From positions 25,142 through 89,141 of the forward strand of contig JAZQFN010000083.1 in the NCBI GenBank assembly GCA_045539515.1: DNA of 64,000 nt. The letters run 5' to 3'. The first letter of the stretch is position 1, and each line of letters opens with the position of its first letter. The notes under the pieces are model-generated. The model was not told the DNA's origin and made no database searches. It saw only the letters and a program-made list of their open reading frames with translations. Positions 43,965-52,052 of the stretch are shown one piece after another. The DNA is from RGIG8748 sp045539515 (GTDB lineage Bacteria; Bacillota; Clostridia; UMGS1810). The position numbers and the translations under genes are program-made.

Positions 43965-44576
43965 GTGAACAATAGTGTTTCTCAGGCTAAGACAAAAGAC
44001 CTCACAGGCATAGCAATACTTGCCGCTATTATTGTGGTTCTGCAGCTGTTTGCCACATTCTTCTCAAGCTTTTTACCTTTTGCAAGGCTTACATTCAGCC
44101 TTGTTCCAATAGTTATCGGCGGGGCATTGTACGGCATTAAAGGCGGAGCAATACTCGGCGGTGTTTTCGGCGCAGTTGTTCTTGGAAGTATGATTGGCGG
44201 TGCCGGCGGAGAGTTCGGTACTCTCATTATTAACAAAATGCCTCTGGAAGCTTCCGTTATTACTTTGGGTCGTTGTATACTTGCAGGACTTATTCCTGCC
44301 GTAATTTTCAAACTCATCAGTAAAAAGGACCAGGTGGTAGGTGCGTTTATTGCCGCTCTTATGTGTCCTGTTATTAACACCGGTATCTACTTTTTGGGAG
44401 TTGTGTTTGTATTTAAGGATATGTTCTTTGAAGCAAATAACATTACCGGCGGCAACATATACTGGCTTTTGCTTACTTCTATAGCTGTTAACTTTACTGT
44501 AGAGTTTATTTTAAATACAATACTTTCTCCCGTTATTATTACTGTCATTAAGGTGAGAAGAAAGCAACAGGGATGA
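43965..44576 (+). CDS. ECF transporter S-component family protein
   Basis: A 203-residue membrane protein with about six helices (IAILAAIIVVLQLFATFFSSF, VIGGALYGIKGGAILGGVFG, LINKMPLEASVITLGRCILAG). It resembles vitamin-binding S-components of energy-coupling-factor importers, which use a shared EcfT/EcfA module elsewhere in the genome. The ligand is not known; no riboswitch is visible upstream to suggest one. The GTG at 43965 is the first start in frame after AAGGA (11 bases upstream), and a promoter TTGACT-18-TACAAT lies at 43902-43931. The stop overlaps the region of the next start, so the two genes are co-transcribed. Confidence 0.75.
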   Translation: MNNSVSQAKTKDLTGIAILAAIIVVLQLFATFFSSFLPFARLTFSLVPIVIGGALYGIKGGAILGGVFGAVVLGSMIGGAGGEFGTLIINKMPLEASVITLGRCILAGLIPAVIFKLISKKDQVVGAFIAALMCPVINTGIYFLGVVFVFKDMFFEANNITGGNIYWLLLTSIAVNFTVEFILNTILSPVIITVIKVRRKQQG

Positions 44577-44581
44577 TTTTT

Positions 44582-45538
44582 ATGAAGGAAATTCCAATAA
44601 CAGATATAGAAAATATCCTTATAGGCAATGCCAAGGACGATAGGGGCGCAACGGGAGTTACCGTTATTGTGTGTCCTAAGGGTGCTCCCTGCGGAGTTGA
44701 TATTCGCGGAGGCGGACCTGCCTCCAGAGAAACCCATCTTCTGAACCCCATGTCTGCCACAGAAACGGTTCATGCAGTTCTCTTAAGCGGCGGAAGTGCA
44801 TTCGGGCTCGATTCTGCAGGCGGAGTAATGGACTATCTTGAGGAAAACGACATCGGGTTTGATACGGGTATTACCAAAGTGCCTTTAGTGTGTACATCTT
44901 GCATATACGATTTAAGATGCGGCGACTTTAAATGCCGTCCCGACAAGGCCATGGGCTATCAGGCTGCAAAGAATGCATTTGAACATAAGCCCCTTATGTG
45001 GGGTAACGAAGGTGCAGGTACGGGAGCCACAGTAGGAAAGCTTGGCGGAGATGCTTTTACCGTAAAATCCGGTCTTGGCTCTTTTGCTGTAGAAACAGGC
45101 GGTCTTAAGGTGGGGGCTGTAGTAAGCGTAAATGCCCTTGGTGATGTATACGAAAACGGCAAGATTATTGCAGGCATGTTATCTCCTGAAGGTAAATTTG
45201 CAGACAGTGCCAAGGTGCTGTATTCAAGCCTTGAACCCAAAGGCAATTTGTTCACGGCAAATACCACAATAGGTGCTATAGTTACAAACGCCGCATTTAC
45301 CAAGGCGGAAATGAACAAAATTGCCGCAATGGCATCCAATGCATATGCCAGAGCAATCCGTCCCGTAAATACTACAGCGGACGGCGACAGTCTTTATGCT
45401 ATGAGCGTAGGGGACTTTAAGGCAGATATAAATATAGTGGGAACCCTTGCTTGTGATGTTATGGAAAAGGCAATAATAAATGCAGTAAAAGCAGCAAAAT
45501 CAGCCTATGGCTTTAAGGCAATTTGTGATTTGCAGTAA
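44582..45538 (+). CDS. P1 family peptidase (DmpA/S58-like aminopeptidase)
   Basis: A 318-residue member of peptidase family S58 (DmpA-like, N-terminal nucleophile fold). These enzymes cut themselves before a nucleophilic Ser or Thr and act as aminopeptidases or amidases in the cytoplasm. Clear motifs are ATGVTVIVCPKGAPCGVD, VLLSGGSAFGLDSAGGVM and the likely autocleavage region WGNEGAGTGATVG. The NTTIGAIVTNA segment near the C-terminus fits the family. The ATG at 44582 has AGGGA upstream; an ATG at 44573 overlaps the previous stop and adds three residues. It is linked to the ECF S-component gene; the shared substrate, if any, is unknown. Confidence 0.88.
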   Translation: MKEIPITDIENILIGNAKDDRGATGVTVIVCPKGAPCGVDIRGGGPASRETHLLNPMSATETVHAVLLSGGSAFGLDSAGGVMDYLEENDIGFDTGITKVPLVCTSCIYDLRCGDFKCRPDKAMGYQAAKNAFEHKPLMWGNEGAGTGATVGKLGGDAFTVKSGLGSFAVETGGLKVGAVVSVNALGDVYENGKIIAGMLSPEGKFADSAKVLYSSLEPKGNLFTANTTIGAIVTNAAFTKAEMNKIAAMASNAYARAIRPVNTTADGDSLYAMSVGDFKADINIVGTLACDVMEKAIINAVKAAKSAYGFKAICDLQ

Positions 45539-45548
45539 ATTTTTACAC

Positions 45549-45577
45549 TTGACAAATTATAAATATGGGTGCATAAT
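45549..45577 (+). promoter_or_regulatory. Promoter of the aroF-tyrA leader
   Basis: TTGACA (45549-45554), 17 bases, CATAAT (45572-45577). The start of transcription near 45584 leaves a leader of about 185 bases before aroF. Confidence 0.75.
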
Positions 45578-45604
45578 ATATAAAAAAGCACAGGAGCTAT
45601 TTTT

Positions 45605-45664
45605 ATGAACAGAGTATTTATTACAGGCGCATACTATTATTATCTTTATTCACATAAAAGCTGA
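45605..45664 (+). CDS. Tyrosine-rich leader peptide of aroF attenuator
   Basis: A 19-codon frame, MNRVFITGAYYYYLYSHKS, begins at ATG 45605 with AGGAG 9 bases upstream. Five of 19 codons are Tyr, four in a row. It lies between a strong promoter and a terminator hairpin just before the DAHP synthase gene, the arrangement of amino-acid leader peptides in which ribosome stalling at scarce-tRNA codons prevents termination. The product has no other role. AGCACA (45587-45592) before the leader frame can pair with TGTGCT (45676-45681) after it, which would be an early leader helix. Confidence 0.8.
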   Translation: MNRVFITGAYYYYLYSHKS

Positions 45665-45714
45665 ATAAGGATGATTGTGCTGTAAGTAAATACATTTGTT
45701 ATTAATTAAATTTC

Positions 45715-45757
45715 AAAGGTTTATCGGTTCAATCTTCCGATAAGCCTTTTGTTTTTG
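45715..45757 (+). terminator. Attenuator terminator before aroF
   Basis: AAAGGTTTATCGG (45715-45727) pairs with CCGATAAGCCTTT (45737-45749), one G-T pair, 9-base loop, then TTTGTTTTT. It stands 50 bases after the leader-peptide stop and just before the aroF ribosome binding site. Confidence 0.85.
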
Positions 45758-45769
45758 GAGGTAGAAAAA

Positions 45770-46771
45770 ATGATTGTAGTACTTAAAAACAACGCGGCAG
45801 AAGAAAAAAGAGAAAATTTAATAAGCTGGCTTAAGGAAATGGGTGTGGATATCCACTTAAGCACAGGTGAATATCAGACTGTACTGGGACTTATAGGCGA
45901 CACTTCAAGAATAGATACCGACCTTATAGAAAGCCTTGACATAGTAGAAGCGGTTAAGAGAATTTCCGAGCCCTTTAAGAGTGCAAACAGAAAGTTTCAT
46001 CCCGACGATACTGTTATTGAGGTAAGAGGAACCAAAATCGGCGGAGGAAACTTTGCAATTATGGCAGGACCTTGCTCTGTGGAAAGTGAAGAGCAGCTTC
46101 TCGAGGTAGCAGTAAAAGCCAAGGAAGCCGGTGCAACCATACTAAGAGGCGGTGCTTTTAAACCAAGAACATCTCCCTATGCTTTTCAGGGGATGAGAGC
46201 AGAGGGCATAGAACTTCTTATAAAAGCGAGAGAAAAGACAGGACTTCCCATAGTAACCGAGATTATGGATGCATCACATCTTGACCTTTTCGGCGATGTG
46301 GATATCATTCAGGTTGGTGCAAGAAATATGCAGAACTTTGAGCTTCTTAAAGTGTTGGGTAAGACCAATAAGCCCATACTTCTTAAAAGGGGTCTTTCCT
46401 CCACCATGCAGGAGCTTCTTATGAGTGCCGAATACATTATGGCAGGTGGAAACGAAAATGTTATTCTTTGCGAAAGAGGTATAAGAACCTTTGAAACCTA
46501 CACAAGAAATACTCTTGACCTTTCGGCAGTACCTATGCTTAAAGAGCTTTCCCATCTTCCTGTAATTGTAGACCCGAGCCATGCAACAGGTGTTTCAAGA
46601 ATGGTTAAGCCCATGAGCCTTGCGGCAGCTGCCTGCGGTGCTGACGGACTTATGATAGAAGTACACAACAATCCTGCAAAGGCACTTTGCGACGGACCTC
46701 AGTCACTTACACCGGACCAGTTTAGTGATGTGGTAGAAGCTGTTAAAAAAGTTATTGATGTTGTTGAGTAA
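45770..46771 (+). CDS. aroF: 3-deoxy-7-phosphoheptulonate (DAHP) synthase
   Basis: A 333-residue enzyme of the type I-beta DAHP synthase group: an N-terminal ferredoxin-like regulatory domain (about 1-70, starting MIVVLKNNAAEE) and a KDO8P/DAHP-synthase barrel. It joins phosphoenolpyruvate and erythrose-4-phosphate in the first step of the shikimate pathway. Seen are the PEP and metal motifs MAGPCSVESEEQ, ILRGGAFKPRTSPYAFQG, VGARNMQNF, LLKRGLSSTMQE and VDPSHATG. In relatives the N-terminal domain senses Tyr or Phe. It is preceded by a Tyr-rich leader and attenuator and followed by tyrA, so Tyr controls the operon at transcription and perhaps at enzyme level too. Confidence 0.94.
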   Translation: MIVVLKNNAAEEKRENLISWLKEMGVDIHLSTGEYQTVLGLIGDTSRIDTDLIESLDIVEAVKRISEPFKSANRKFHPDDTVIEVRGTKIGGGNFAIMAGPCSVESEEQLLEVAVKAKEAGATILRGGAFKPRTSPYAFQGMRAEGIELLIKAREKTGLPIVTEIMDASHLDLFGDVDIIQVGARNMQNFELLKVLGKTNKPILLKRGLSSTMQELLMSAEYIMAGGNENVILCERGIRTFETYTRNTLDLSAVPMLKELSHLPVIVDPSHATGVSRMVKPMSLAAAACGADGLMIEVHNNPAKALCDGPQSLTPDQFSDVVEAVKKVIDVVE

Positions 46772-46784
46772 GGCACATTCAATT

Positions 46785-46871
46785 TGTCATTCTGAACGTA
46801 GCGAAGAATCTTCCTTTTAAATGCAGATCTCACTTGATGTGGAGATCCTTCGGCGTTGCCTCAGGATGACA
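46785..46871. repeat. TGTCAT-type palindromic repeat between aroF and tyrA
   Basis: TGTCATTCTGAACGTAGCG and GAAGAATCTTCC on the left, GGAGATCCTTCGG and CAGGATGACA on the right. It is a full unit of the window's repeat family, placed within the aroF-tyrA transcript. Confidence 0.7.
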
Positions 46872-46918
46872 GATGCAGAAAAGTGCTTTGCTTATCATTG
46901 TAAGAGAGGATAATTATT

Positions 46919-47752
46919 ATGAAAATAGGCATAGCAGGTCTTGGCCTTATAGGCGGTTCTATGGCTAAGGCATTTAAATTCCACACAGATAATGAAGTTT
47001 ACGGTTTTGATATAGATGAAGGTTCGTTTAAAAGAGCAGTTCTTGTAGGAGCAGTAGACGGAAGGTTAGATGACAGTACAATAGGCGATTGCGATTTAAT
47101 AATAGCAGCGCTTTATCCCGAAGCAACGGTAGATTACATATGCTCCAATGCTTCTAAATTTAAAAAAAATGCAGTTGTGGTTGACTGCTGCGGCGTTAAA
47201 GAGTATGTGTGTAAGCCTTGCTTTGAAGCGGCGGAGGCATACGGGTTTGAATACTACGGCGGTCACCCCATGGCAGGTACTCAGTATTCGGGATTTGCCA
47301 ATGCAAAGGAAAATATGTTTGCCGGAGCATCGATGATAATTGTGCCGAAAAATACAGATGATATATTTAAACTTGACAAGGTAAAGTCAATTTTTACTTC
47401 CATTGGCTTTAGAAATATAACAGTAACCGATGCCAAAACCCACGACAAAATGATAGCCTACACTTCACAGCTTGCCCACGTGGTTTCCAATGCATATGTT
47501 AAAAGCCCCAATGCCCAGGTACATAAAGGTTTTTCGGCAGGAAGCTTCAAGGACCTTACAAGGGTTGCAAAGCTCAATGAAAATATGTGGACAGAGCTGT
47601 TTTTGGAAAATGCGGATTTCCTTACGGAAGAAATTGACCGAATTGCAGATGAACTAAAAAAATATTCCGATGCTATAAAGGCGAAGGATGCAAAAACTCT
47701 TTGTGAGCTTTTAAAAGAGGGAAGAATAGCAAAAGAAGAGTCGGAGAAATAA
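46919..47752 (+). CDS. tyrA: Prephenate dehydrogenase
   Basis: A 277-residue NAD(P)-dependent enzyme of tyrosine synthesis that oxidises prephenate to 4-hydroxyphenylpyruvate. The Rossmann motif GIAGLGLIGGSMAKAF is at the N-terminus, HPMAGTQYSG gives the substrate-site region, and TSQLAHVVSNAYV fits the helical dimerisation domain. There is no ACT domain, so feedback must act elsewhere. It lies 148 bases after aroF, with a palindromic repeat between them, and shares its direction and pathway. The start has AGAGGA about 10 bases upstream. Confidence 0.93.
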   Translation: MKIGIAGLGLIGGSMAKAFKFHTDNEVYGFDIDEGSFKRAVLVGAVDGRLDDSTIGDCDLIIAALYPEATVDYICSNASKFKKNAVVVDCCGVKEYVCKPCFEAAEAYGFEYYGGHPMAGTQYSGFANAKENMFAGASMIIVPKNTDDIFKLDKVKSIFTSIGFRNITVTDAKTHDKMIAYTSQLAHVVSNAYVKSPNAQVHKGFSAGSFKDLTRVAKLNENMWTELFLENADFLTEEIDRIADELKKYSDAIKAKDAKTLCELLKEGRIAKEESEK

Positions 47753-47800
47753 AAAGGTTGTGTAAAAAATTCAAAGGAATTTTTTACACAACCTTTCCGT
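47753..47800. terminator. Bidirectional terminator between convergent genes
   Basis: Twenty-base arms at 47753-47772 and 47777-47796 pair perfectly (core AAAGGTTGTGTAAAAAATTC) around a 4-base loop. It lies between tyrA and the convergent ligase fusion gene. Confidence 0.88.
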
Positions 47801-47803
47801 TTA

Positions 47804-50092
47804 TTAAAGCTTATTTCTTATTATCTTACCGCTTGTTGTCTTAGGAAGACTTTCCTTAAATTCCACAATTCTTGGATACTTATAAGGTGCGGTATGTTCC
47901 TTAACATAGGTCTGGATTTCCTTTTTAAGCTCTTCGCTTGGAACGGTGTCTTTTGTAAGAACTATGCTTGCCTTAACAACCTGACCTCTGATTTCATCGG
48001 GAGCGGCACTTACGCCACATTCCACAACATAGGGAAGCTCCATAATAACGCTTTCGATTTCAAAGGGCCCTATGCGGTAGCCGGAGGACTTAATAACGTC
48101 GTCGATTCTTCCTACATAGAAGTAGAAACCGTCTTCGTCTTTGTATGCAACATCACCTGTGTGGTAAAGACCGTCATGCCATACTTCTTTGGTTTTCTCT
48201 TCATCTTTGTAGTAGCCTTTGAAAAGACCGCAGGGTACTCTTTCGGAGGTTCTTATTACGATTTCACCGTTTTCACCAACGTCAACACTCTTGCCGTCAG
48301 GGTCAACTATGTCTACATCGTAGAGAGGTACGGGTTTACCCATTGCACCCAGCTTGTATTCTCTGCCGTAGAGGTTACCTATAAGACAGGTGGTTTCCGT
48401 CTGACCGAAGCCTTCCATAATCTTAAGTCCGGTGAGCTTTTCTATCTGCTTGTAAACCTCGGGGTTAAGAGCTTCGCCGGCTGTGTTGGCATGCTGTACG
48501 GAGCTCATATCGTACTTAGATATGTCTTCCTTCATAAGCATTCTGTACATTGTAGGCGGTGCACAGAAGGTTGTAATTTTGTATTCGGAGAAGAGGGGCA
48601 GAATATCTGCTGCATCAAACTTGTCGAAATCGTATACAAAAAGCGGTGCTTCGCAGAGCCACTGACCGTAAATCTTACCCCAGGCTGCCTTTGCCCATCC
48701 GGTGTCGGAAATGGTGAGGTGAAGTCCGTCGGGGTCTACACAGTGCCAGTAATTTGCTGTATGGAAGTGACCAAGAGGATACTTGTAGCTATGAAGTGCC
48801 ATCTTGGGGTTGCCTGTAGTACCTGATGTAAAGTACATAAGCATATCGTCTTCGCCACAGGGAGAATCTTCTTTTCTTTCGTACTCGTCTGAGAAGTTCT
48901 TGTATTCTTCGTCAAAGTTTCTCCAGCCTTCTCTTGTGCCGCCAACAATAATCTTTTCCTTAAGATTTGTGGCGTTTCGTGCACCGAGCTCTGCCTGATG
49001 AGCAATGTCGCCGTCTGCACTGCAGAGAATAGCATCAACCTCTGCCGCATTGTAGCGGTATTCGTAGTCATGCTCCTGAAGAAGGTTACTTGCAGGAATG
49101 GCAACCGCACCAATTTTGTGAAGTGCAAGGATTGCAATCCAGAACTGATAGTGGCGCTTTAATACAAGCATAACCTTGCTTCCCTTGGTGATGCCCAGAG
49201 ATTCAAAGTAGTTTGCACATCTTGCAGATTCTTTCTTAAAGTCTGTAAATGTAAATCTCTTTTCAACATGGTTCTTGTCAAGATGAACCATAGCAAGCTT
49301 ATCGGGTTTGCGGTCTGCAATGGTGTCTATTACATCGTATGCAAAGTTGAACTTGTTTTCGTTCTTAAAGTCTATGGATACAAGTGAGCCGTTTTCGTCT
49401 TCAACTGTATCAATAAAGTCATGATATACTCTTCTGTAGGTCTGGTGGGGCTTGTACTTGGCGTTCTTGTTAACTGCCTTTTCCTCGGTGTGGATAATCT
49501 TTTCTTCACCCTGAAGAACTATAGCGTAGAATTCACAGTCCTCACCGCCTACGGCTATCATACCGTGGGGAGTGGAGCTGTCGAAGTATACGGAGTCGCC
49601 GGGGTTAAGTACAACGCTGTGGGAGCCAATCTGAATTTTAAGGCTACCGGTAAGTACGATATCAAGCTCCTGACCTGCATGGGTTGTAAGCTCAATGTCT
49701 TTACGTTCTGCAGCTTCATCGTAGATGCTGTGAACATAAAGAGGCTCGGAAACTCTGTTTTTAAAGTTGGAGGCAAGGCTGTGGTATACCATACCGTGAG
49801 CCTGGTCTATCTTCTGACCTTCACCGCGTCTTGTTACGGTAAAGGATTTAAGGTTAGCACTTTCACCTTCGATGATGTCGGTAACGCCAACCTTAAATGC
49901 TAAAGCACATCTGTAGATAAATGCAAAGCTAAGGTCGTGGGTGCCTGCTTCGCAAGCGGCATATTCTTCTCTGGATACGCCTGTGAGCCTTGCCATAGTT
50001 TCTACGGATATACCGTCAATCTGGCGGAGCTCTCTGATTCTGGCGGCAACTTCACTCATTTTAAAGTCAAGGCCGGTCATTGTTTCTTCCAT
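47804..50092 (-). CDS. XRE-cupin-acyl-CoA ligase fusion protein
   Basis: A 762-residue three-part protein. Residues about 10-65 form an XRE/HTH_3 DNA-binding domain (VSREEYAACEAG is its recognition region), about 110-190 a cupin-2 beta-barrel (HAGQELDIVLTGSL, LNPGDSVYFDSSTPHG), and about 240-762 an AMP-forming acyl-CoA ligase. Ligase motifs are LMYFTSGTTGNPKMAL, EGFGQTETT, LYHTGDVAYKDEDG, GRIDDVIKSSGYRIGP and the catalytic-lysine end LPKTTSGKIIRNKL. The ligase part resembles acetyl/medium-chain acyl-CoA synthetases. XRE-cupin proteins are normally stand-alone regulators, so the fusion may regulate its own pathway. The ATG at 50092 has AAGGAG upstream. A T-box leader lies just upstream, so expression follows the charging of some tRNA. 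The acid substrate is unknown. Confidence 0.88.
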   Translation of the reverse strand: MEETMTGLDFKMSEVAARIRELRQIDGISVETMARLTGVSREEYAACEAGTHDLSFAFIYRCALAFKVGVTDIIEGESANLKSFTVTRRGEGQKIDQAHGMVYHSLASNFKNRVSEPLYVHSIYDEAAERKDIELTTHAGQELDIVLTGSLKIQIGSHSVVLNPGDSVYFDSSTPHGMIAVGGEDCEFYAIVLQGEEKIIHTEEKAVNKNAKYKPHQTYRRVYHDFIDTVEDENGSLVSIDFKNENKFNFAYDVIDTIADRKPDKLAMVHLDKNHVEKRFTFTDFKKESARCANYFESLGITKGSKVMLVLKRHYQFWIAILALHKIGAVAIPASNLLQEHDYEYRYNAAEVDAILCSADGDIAHQAELGARNATNLKEKIIVGGTREGWRNFDEEYKNFSDEYERKEDSPCGEDDMLMYFTSGTTGNPKMALHSYKYPLGHFHTANYWHCVDPDGLHLTISDTGWAKAAWGKIYGQWLCEAPLFVYDFDKFDAADILPLFSEYKITTFCAPPTMYRMLMKEDISKYDMSSVQHANTAGEALNPEVYKQIEKLTGLKIMEGFGQTETTCLIGNLYGREYKLGAMGKPVPLYDVDIVDPDGKSVDVGENGEIVIRTSERVPCGLFKGYYKDEEKTKEVWHDGLYHTGDVAYKDEDGFYFYVGRIDDVIKSSGYRIGPFEIESVIMELPYVVECGVSAAPDEIRGQVVKASIVLTKDTVPSEELKKEIQTYVKEHTAPYKYPRIVEFKESLPKTTSGKIIRNKL

Positions 50093-50117
50093 TTTAGTTT
50101 CTCCTTTCGTATTTCTT

Positions 50118-50419
50118 TGAGAGAACAAAAAAAGTCGTCTCAAAGACTAAACTTGCTTTGAGACGAGCTGAAAATTCATTACCCGCGGTACCACTCAAAT
50201 TGCATCGGGTTTACCCCGATACCCCTTCAGGCTCCATCAAGCCCTATGCACTTACGCAGCATTCTCGGGAAGGTTCTACTTACCAAAATGGCTTTCTTCC
50301 TTCCGACTCGGGAGCTACAGCAAACTGCCTGTCTTTAATGACTTGCACCAACCGTCATCTCTCTTTAAAGCTTCAGCAGAAGCACTCTCCTTCAAAGTCT
50401 TTCAAAAAATATTCATATT
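50118..50419 (-). ncRNA. T-box leader of the ligase fusion gene
   Basis: On the minus strand the T-box sequence TGGTACCGCGG is at 50193-50183. Further upstream are the Stem I features AAGAGAG and GGTTGGTGCAAGTC. The competing terminator is at 50127-50165. T-box leaders bind an uncharged tRNA and then allow transcription. I could not fix the specifier codon by eye, so the amino acid is not assigned. A promoter TTGACA-17-TATCAT (50454-50426) starts the leader near 50419. Confidence 0.9.
50127..50165 (-). terminator. T-box regulated terminator
   Basis: On the minus strand CGTCTCAAAG (50165-50156) pairs with CTTTGAGACG (50145-50136); seven T follow after AC. It would be replaced by the T-box antiterminator when the tRNA is uncharged. 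Confidence 0.88.
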
Positions 50420-50425
50420 GGAGTA

Positions 50426-50454
50426 ATGATAACACAGTTTGTTCCCTTTGTCAA
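50426..50454 (-). promoter_or_regulatory. Promoter of the T-box leader
   Basis: TTGACA (50454-50449), 17 bases, TATCAT (50431-50426) on the minus strand. Confidence 0.75.
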
Positions 50455-50572
50455 GAGTTTTATTATGATTTCATAATTTAGAGTTTTGCGTTATAAACAA
50501 TCGTGATGGTCTTGATATTTTCCTTTATCTGTGATAAAATTAACATATATTTTTTATAACCGGGAGAAAATT

Positions 50573-51337
50573 ATGGATATACAAAAGCTTATAGCTATAG
50601 TTAAGGAAACGGATAGGATATTTTTTGACGAAAACTTAAAAAAAGACGTTACGCAAAAAGGTGTATCCGACTATGTTACAGGAGTTGACAAGGGGATTTC
50701 CGATTATCTTTGCCAAAGGCTCAAGGCAGAATTCCCCGATGTGGGATTTATCTCCGAGGAAGAGGAATACAGCTTTTCCGGTGACAAAAGCTACTGGATA
50801 CTTGACCCCGTAGACGGAACCACAAATTTTATGCATCAGCTTAAATTAAGTGCAGTTTCCCTTGGATACTATGAGAACGGAGAAGTAACAGCCGGAGTTA
50901 TCTACAACCCCGATTCTAAAGAGCTTTTTTGGGCAGAAAAGGGAAAGGGTGCATACCTTAACGGCGAAAGAATTTACTGCAGCACTCACTCAAGATTAGA
51001 AGATTGCCTTGGAATACTTGAATTTAACCCTTATTTTAAAGAGGATTCCAAAGCGGCACTTGAGCATGCATCAAAGATATATTCTGCCTGTCAGGACATA
51101 AGAACCTTTGGCTCTGCGGCGGTGGAGCTCTCGTACATTGCTTGCGGAAAGGCGGATGTTTTCCTTGGCAGATACTTAAAGCCCTGGGATTTTGCGGCAG
51201 GAGCTGTTATAATAAAGGAAGCAGGAGGAAAAATATCAGACTTAAACGGTGAAATACACATAGACAGGCTCAATCAGCATATTGTTGCTTCAAATTCTGA
51301 GGTGTACAGTTCGTTTGTTGAGTTGATTAATAGTTGA
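50573..51337 (+). CDS. Inositol monophosphatase family protein
   Basis: A 254-residue member of the FIG/IMPase superfamily of Mg-dependent sugar and inositol phosphatases. Metal and catalytic motifs: GFISEEEEYS, WILDPVDGTTNF and WDFAAGAVIIKEAGG. Members hydrolyse inositol-1-phosphate, PAP or fructose-1,6-bisphosphate, so the substrate is uncertain. The ATG at 50573 is supported by GGGAGA about 8 bases upstream and a promoter TTGATA-17-TAAAAT (50512-50540). It is first of six tightly spaced genes (gaps of 14-20 bases) to 54829. Confidence 0.9.
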   Translation: MDIQKLIAIVKETDRIFFDENLKKDVTQKGVSDYVTGVDKGISDYLCQRLKAEFPDVGFISEEEEYSFSGDKSYWILDPVDGTTNFMHQLKLSAVSLGYYENGEVTAGVIYNPDSKELFWAEKGKGAYLNGERIYCSTHSRLEDCLGILEFNPYFKEDSKAALEHASKIYSACQDIRTFGSAAVELSYIACGKADVFLGRYLKPWDFAAGAVIIKEAGGKISDLNGEIHIDRLNQHIVASNSEVYSSFVELINS

Positions 51338-51354
51338 TATACAGGGTGATTTAA

Positions 51355-52032
51355 ATGTACAGATATGAAACACATCTTCATACTTTTCCGGTAAGTAAAT
51401 GTGGTAAGGCAAGTGCCCGCGAAAACTTAGAGTTTTACAAAGAACTTGGCTATGATGGTTTATTTATAACCAATCATTTTCTTGACGGTAACATAAATAT
51501 TGATTACGGAGAGACTTACGAGGATAAAATAAATTTTTATTTTTCTGACTATGAAGAAGCGGTTAAACTAAGTGATGAAATAGGAATAAAGGTTTTCTGC
51601 GGTGTGGAAATGACCTATAAAGGCACAGACTTTCTTGTGTACGGCTTGGATAAAGAATGGTACCTTGCAAATCCGGGGATTATGGATATGAAGAAAAGCG
51701 AAGAGCTTTCGTATCTTATGGAAAGCGGAGCCCTTGTTATTCAGGCTCATCCCTACAGAGAGGCAGGCTACATTGACCACATACGGCTCTTTCCAAGACA
51801 GATACATGGTGTGGAAATAATAAACGCCAACAGAAACGAGCTTGAAAACAAAATGGCAAAGCTTTATGCTGAGAATTATGGACTGCTTCAGTTTGCAGGC
51901 TCGGACAATCATGCCGGCAAAAATCAGAAGAAACTGGCAGGTATGTGCTCAAAAAAGCCAATAGCAAATGAGAAAGAGTTTGTTGAACGGGTTAAAAATG
52001 GTGAAATGAACGTTTTTACTTTGGAAGTTTAG
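51355..52032 (+). CDS. PHP-domain metal-dependent phosphoesterase
   Basis: A 225-residue PHP-domain protein. Metal-ligand motifs are HLHTFPVSKCG at the N-terminus, FITNHFLDG, GVEMTY, IQAHPYR and AGSDNHAG. Stand-alone PHP proteins are hydrolases for phosphoesters such as histidinol phosphate or nucleotides; this one is not close enough to a named member to assign a substrate. It follows the inositol-phosphatase-like gene after 17 bases, so both may act on sugar phosphates. Confidence 0.85.
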   Translation: MYRYETHLHTFPVSKCGKASARENLEFYKELGYDGLFITNHFLDGNINIDYGETYEDKINFYFSDYEEAVKLSDEIGIKVFCGVEMTYKGTDFLVYGLDKEWYLANPGIMDMKKSEELSYLMESGALVIQAHPYREAGYIDHIRLFPRQIHGVEIINANRNELENKMAKLYAENYGLLQFAGSDNHAGKNQKKLAGMCSKKPIANEKEFVERVKNGEMNVFTLEV

Positions 52033-52052
52033 CAGAAAGGGCAGGTCTTAAT

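Noticed and set aside
47894..48826. Open frame of 310 codons on the plus strand
   Set aside because: It is antisense to the ligase fusion gene, has low-complexity composition and no recognisable domain.
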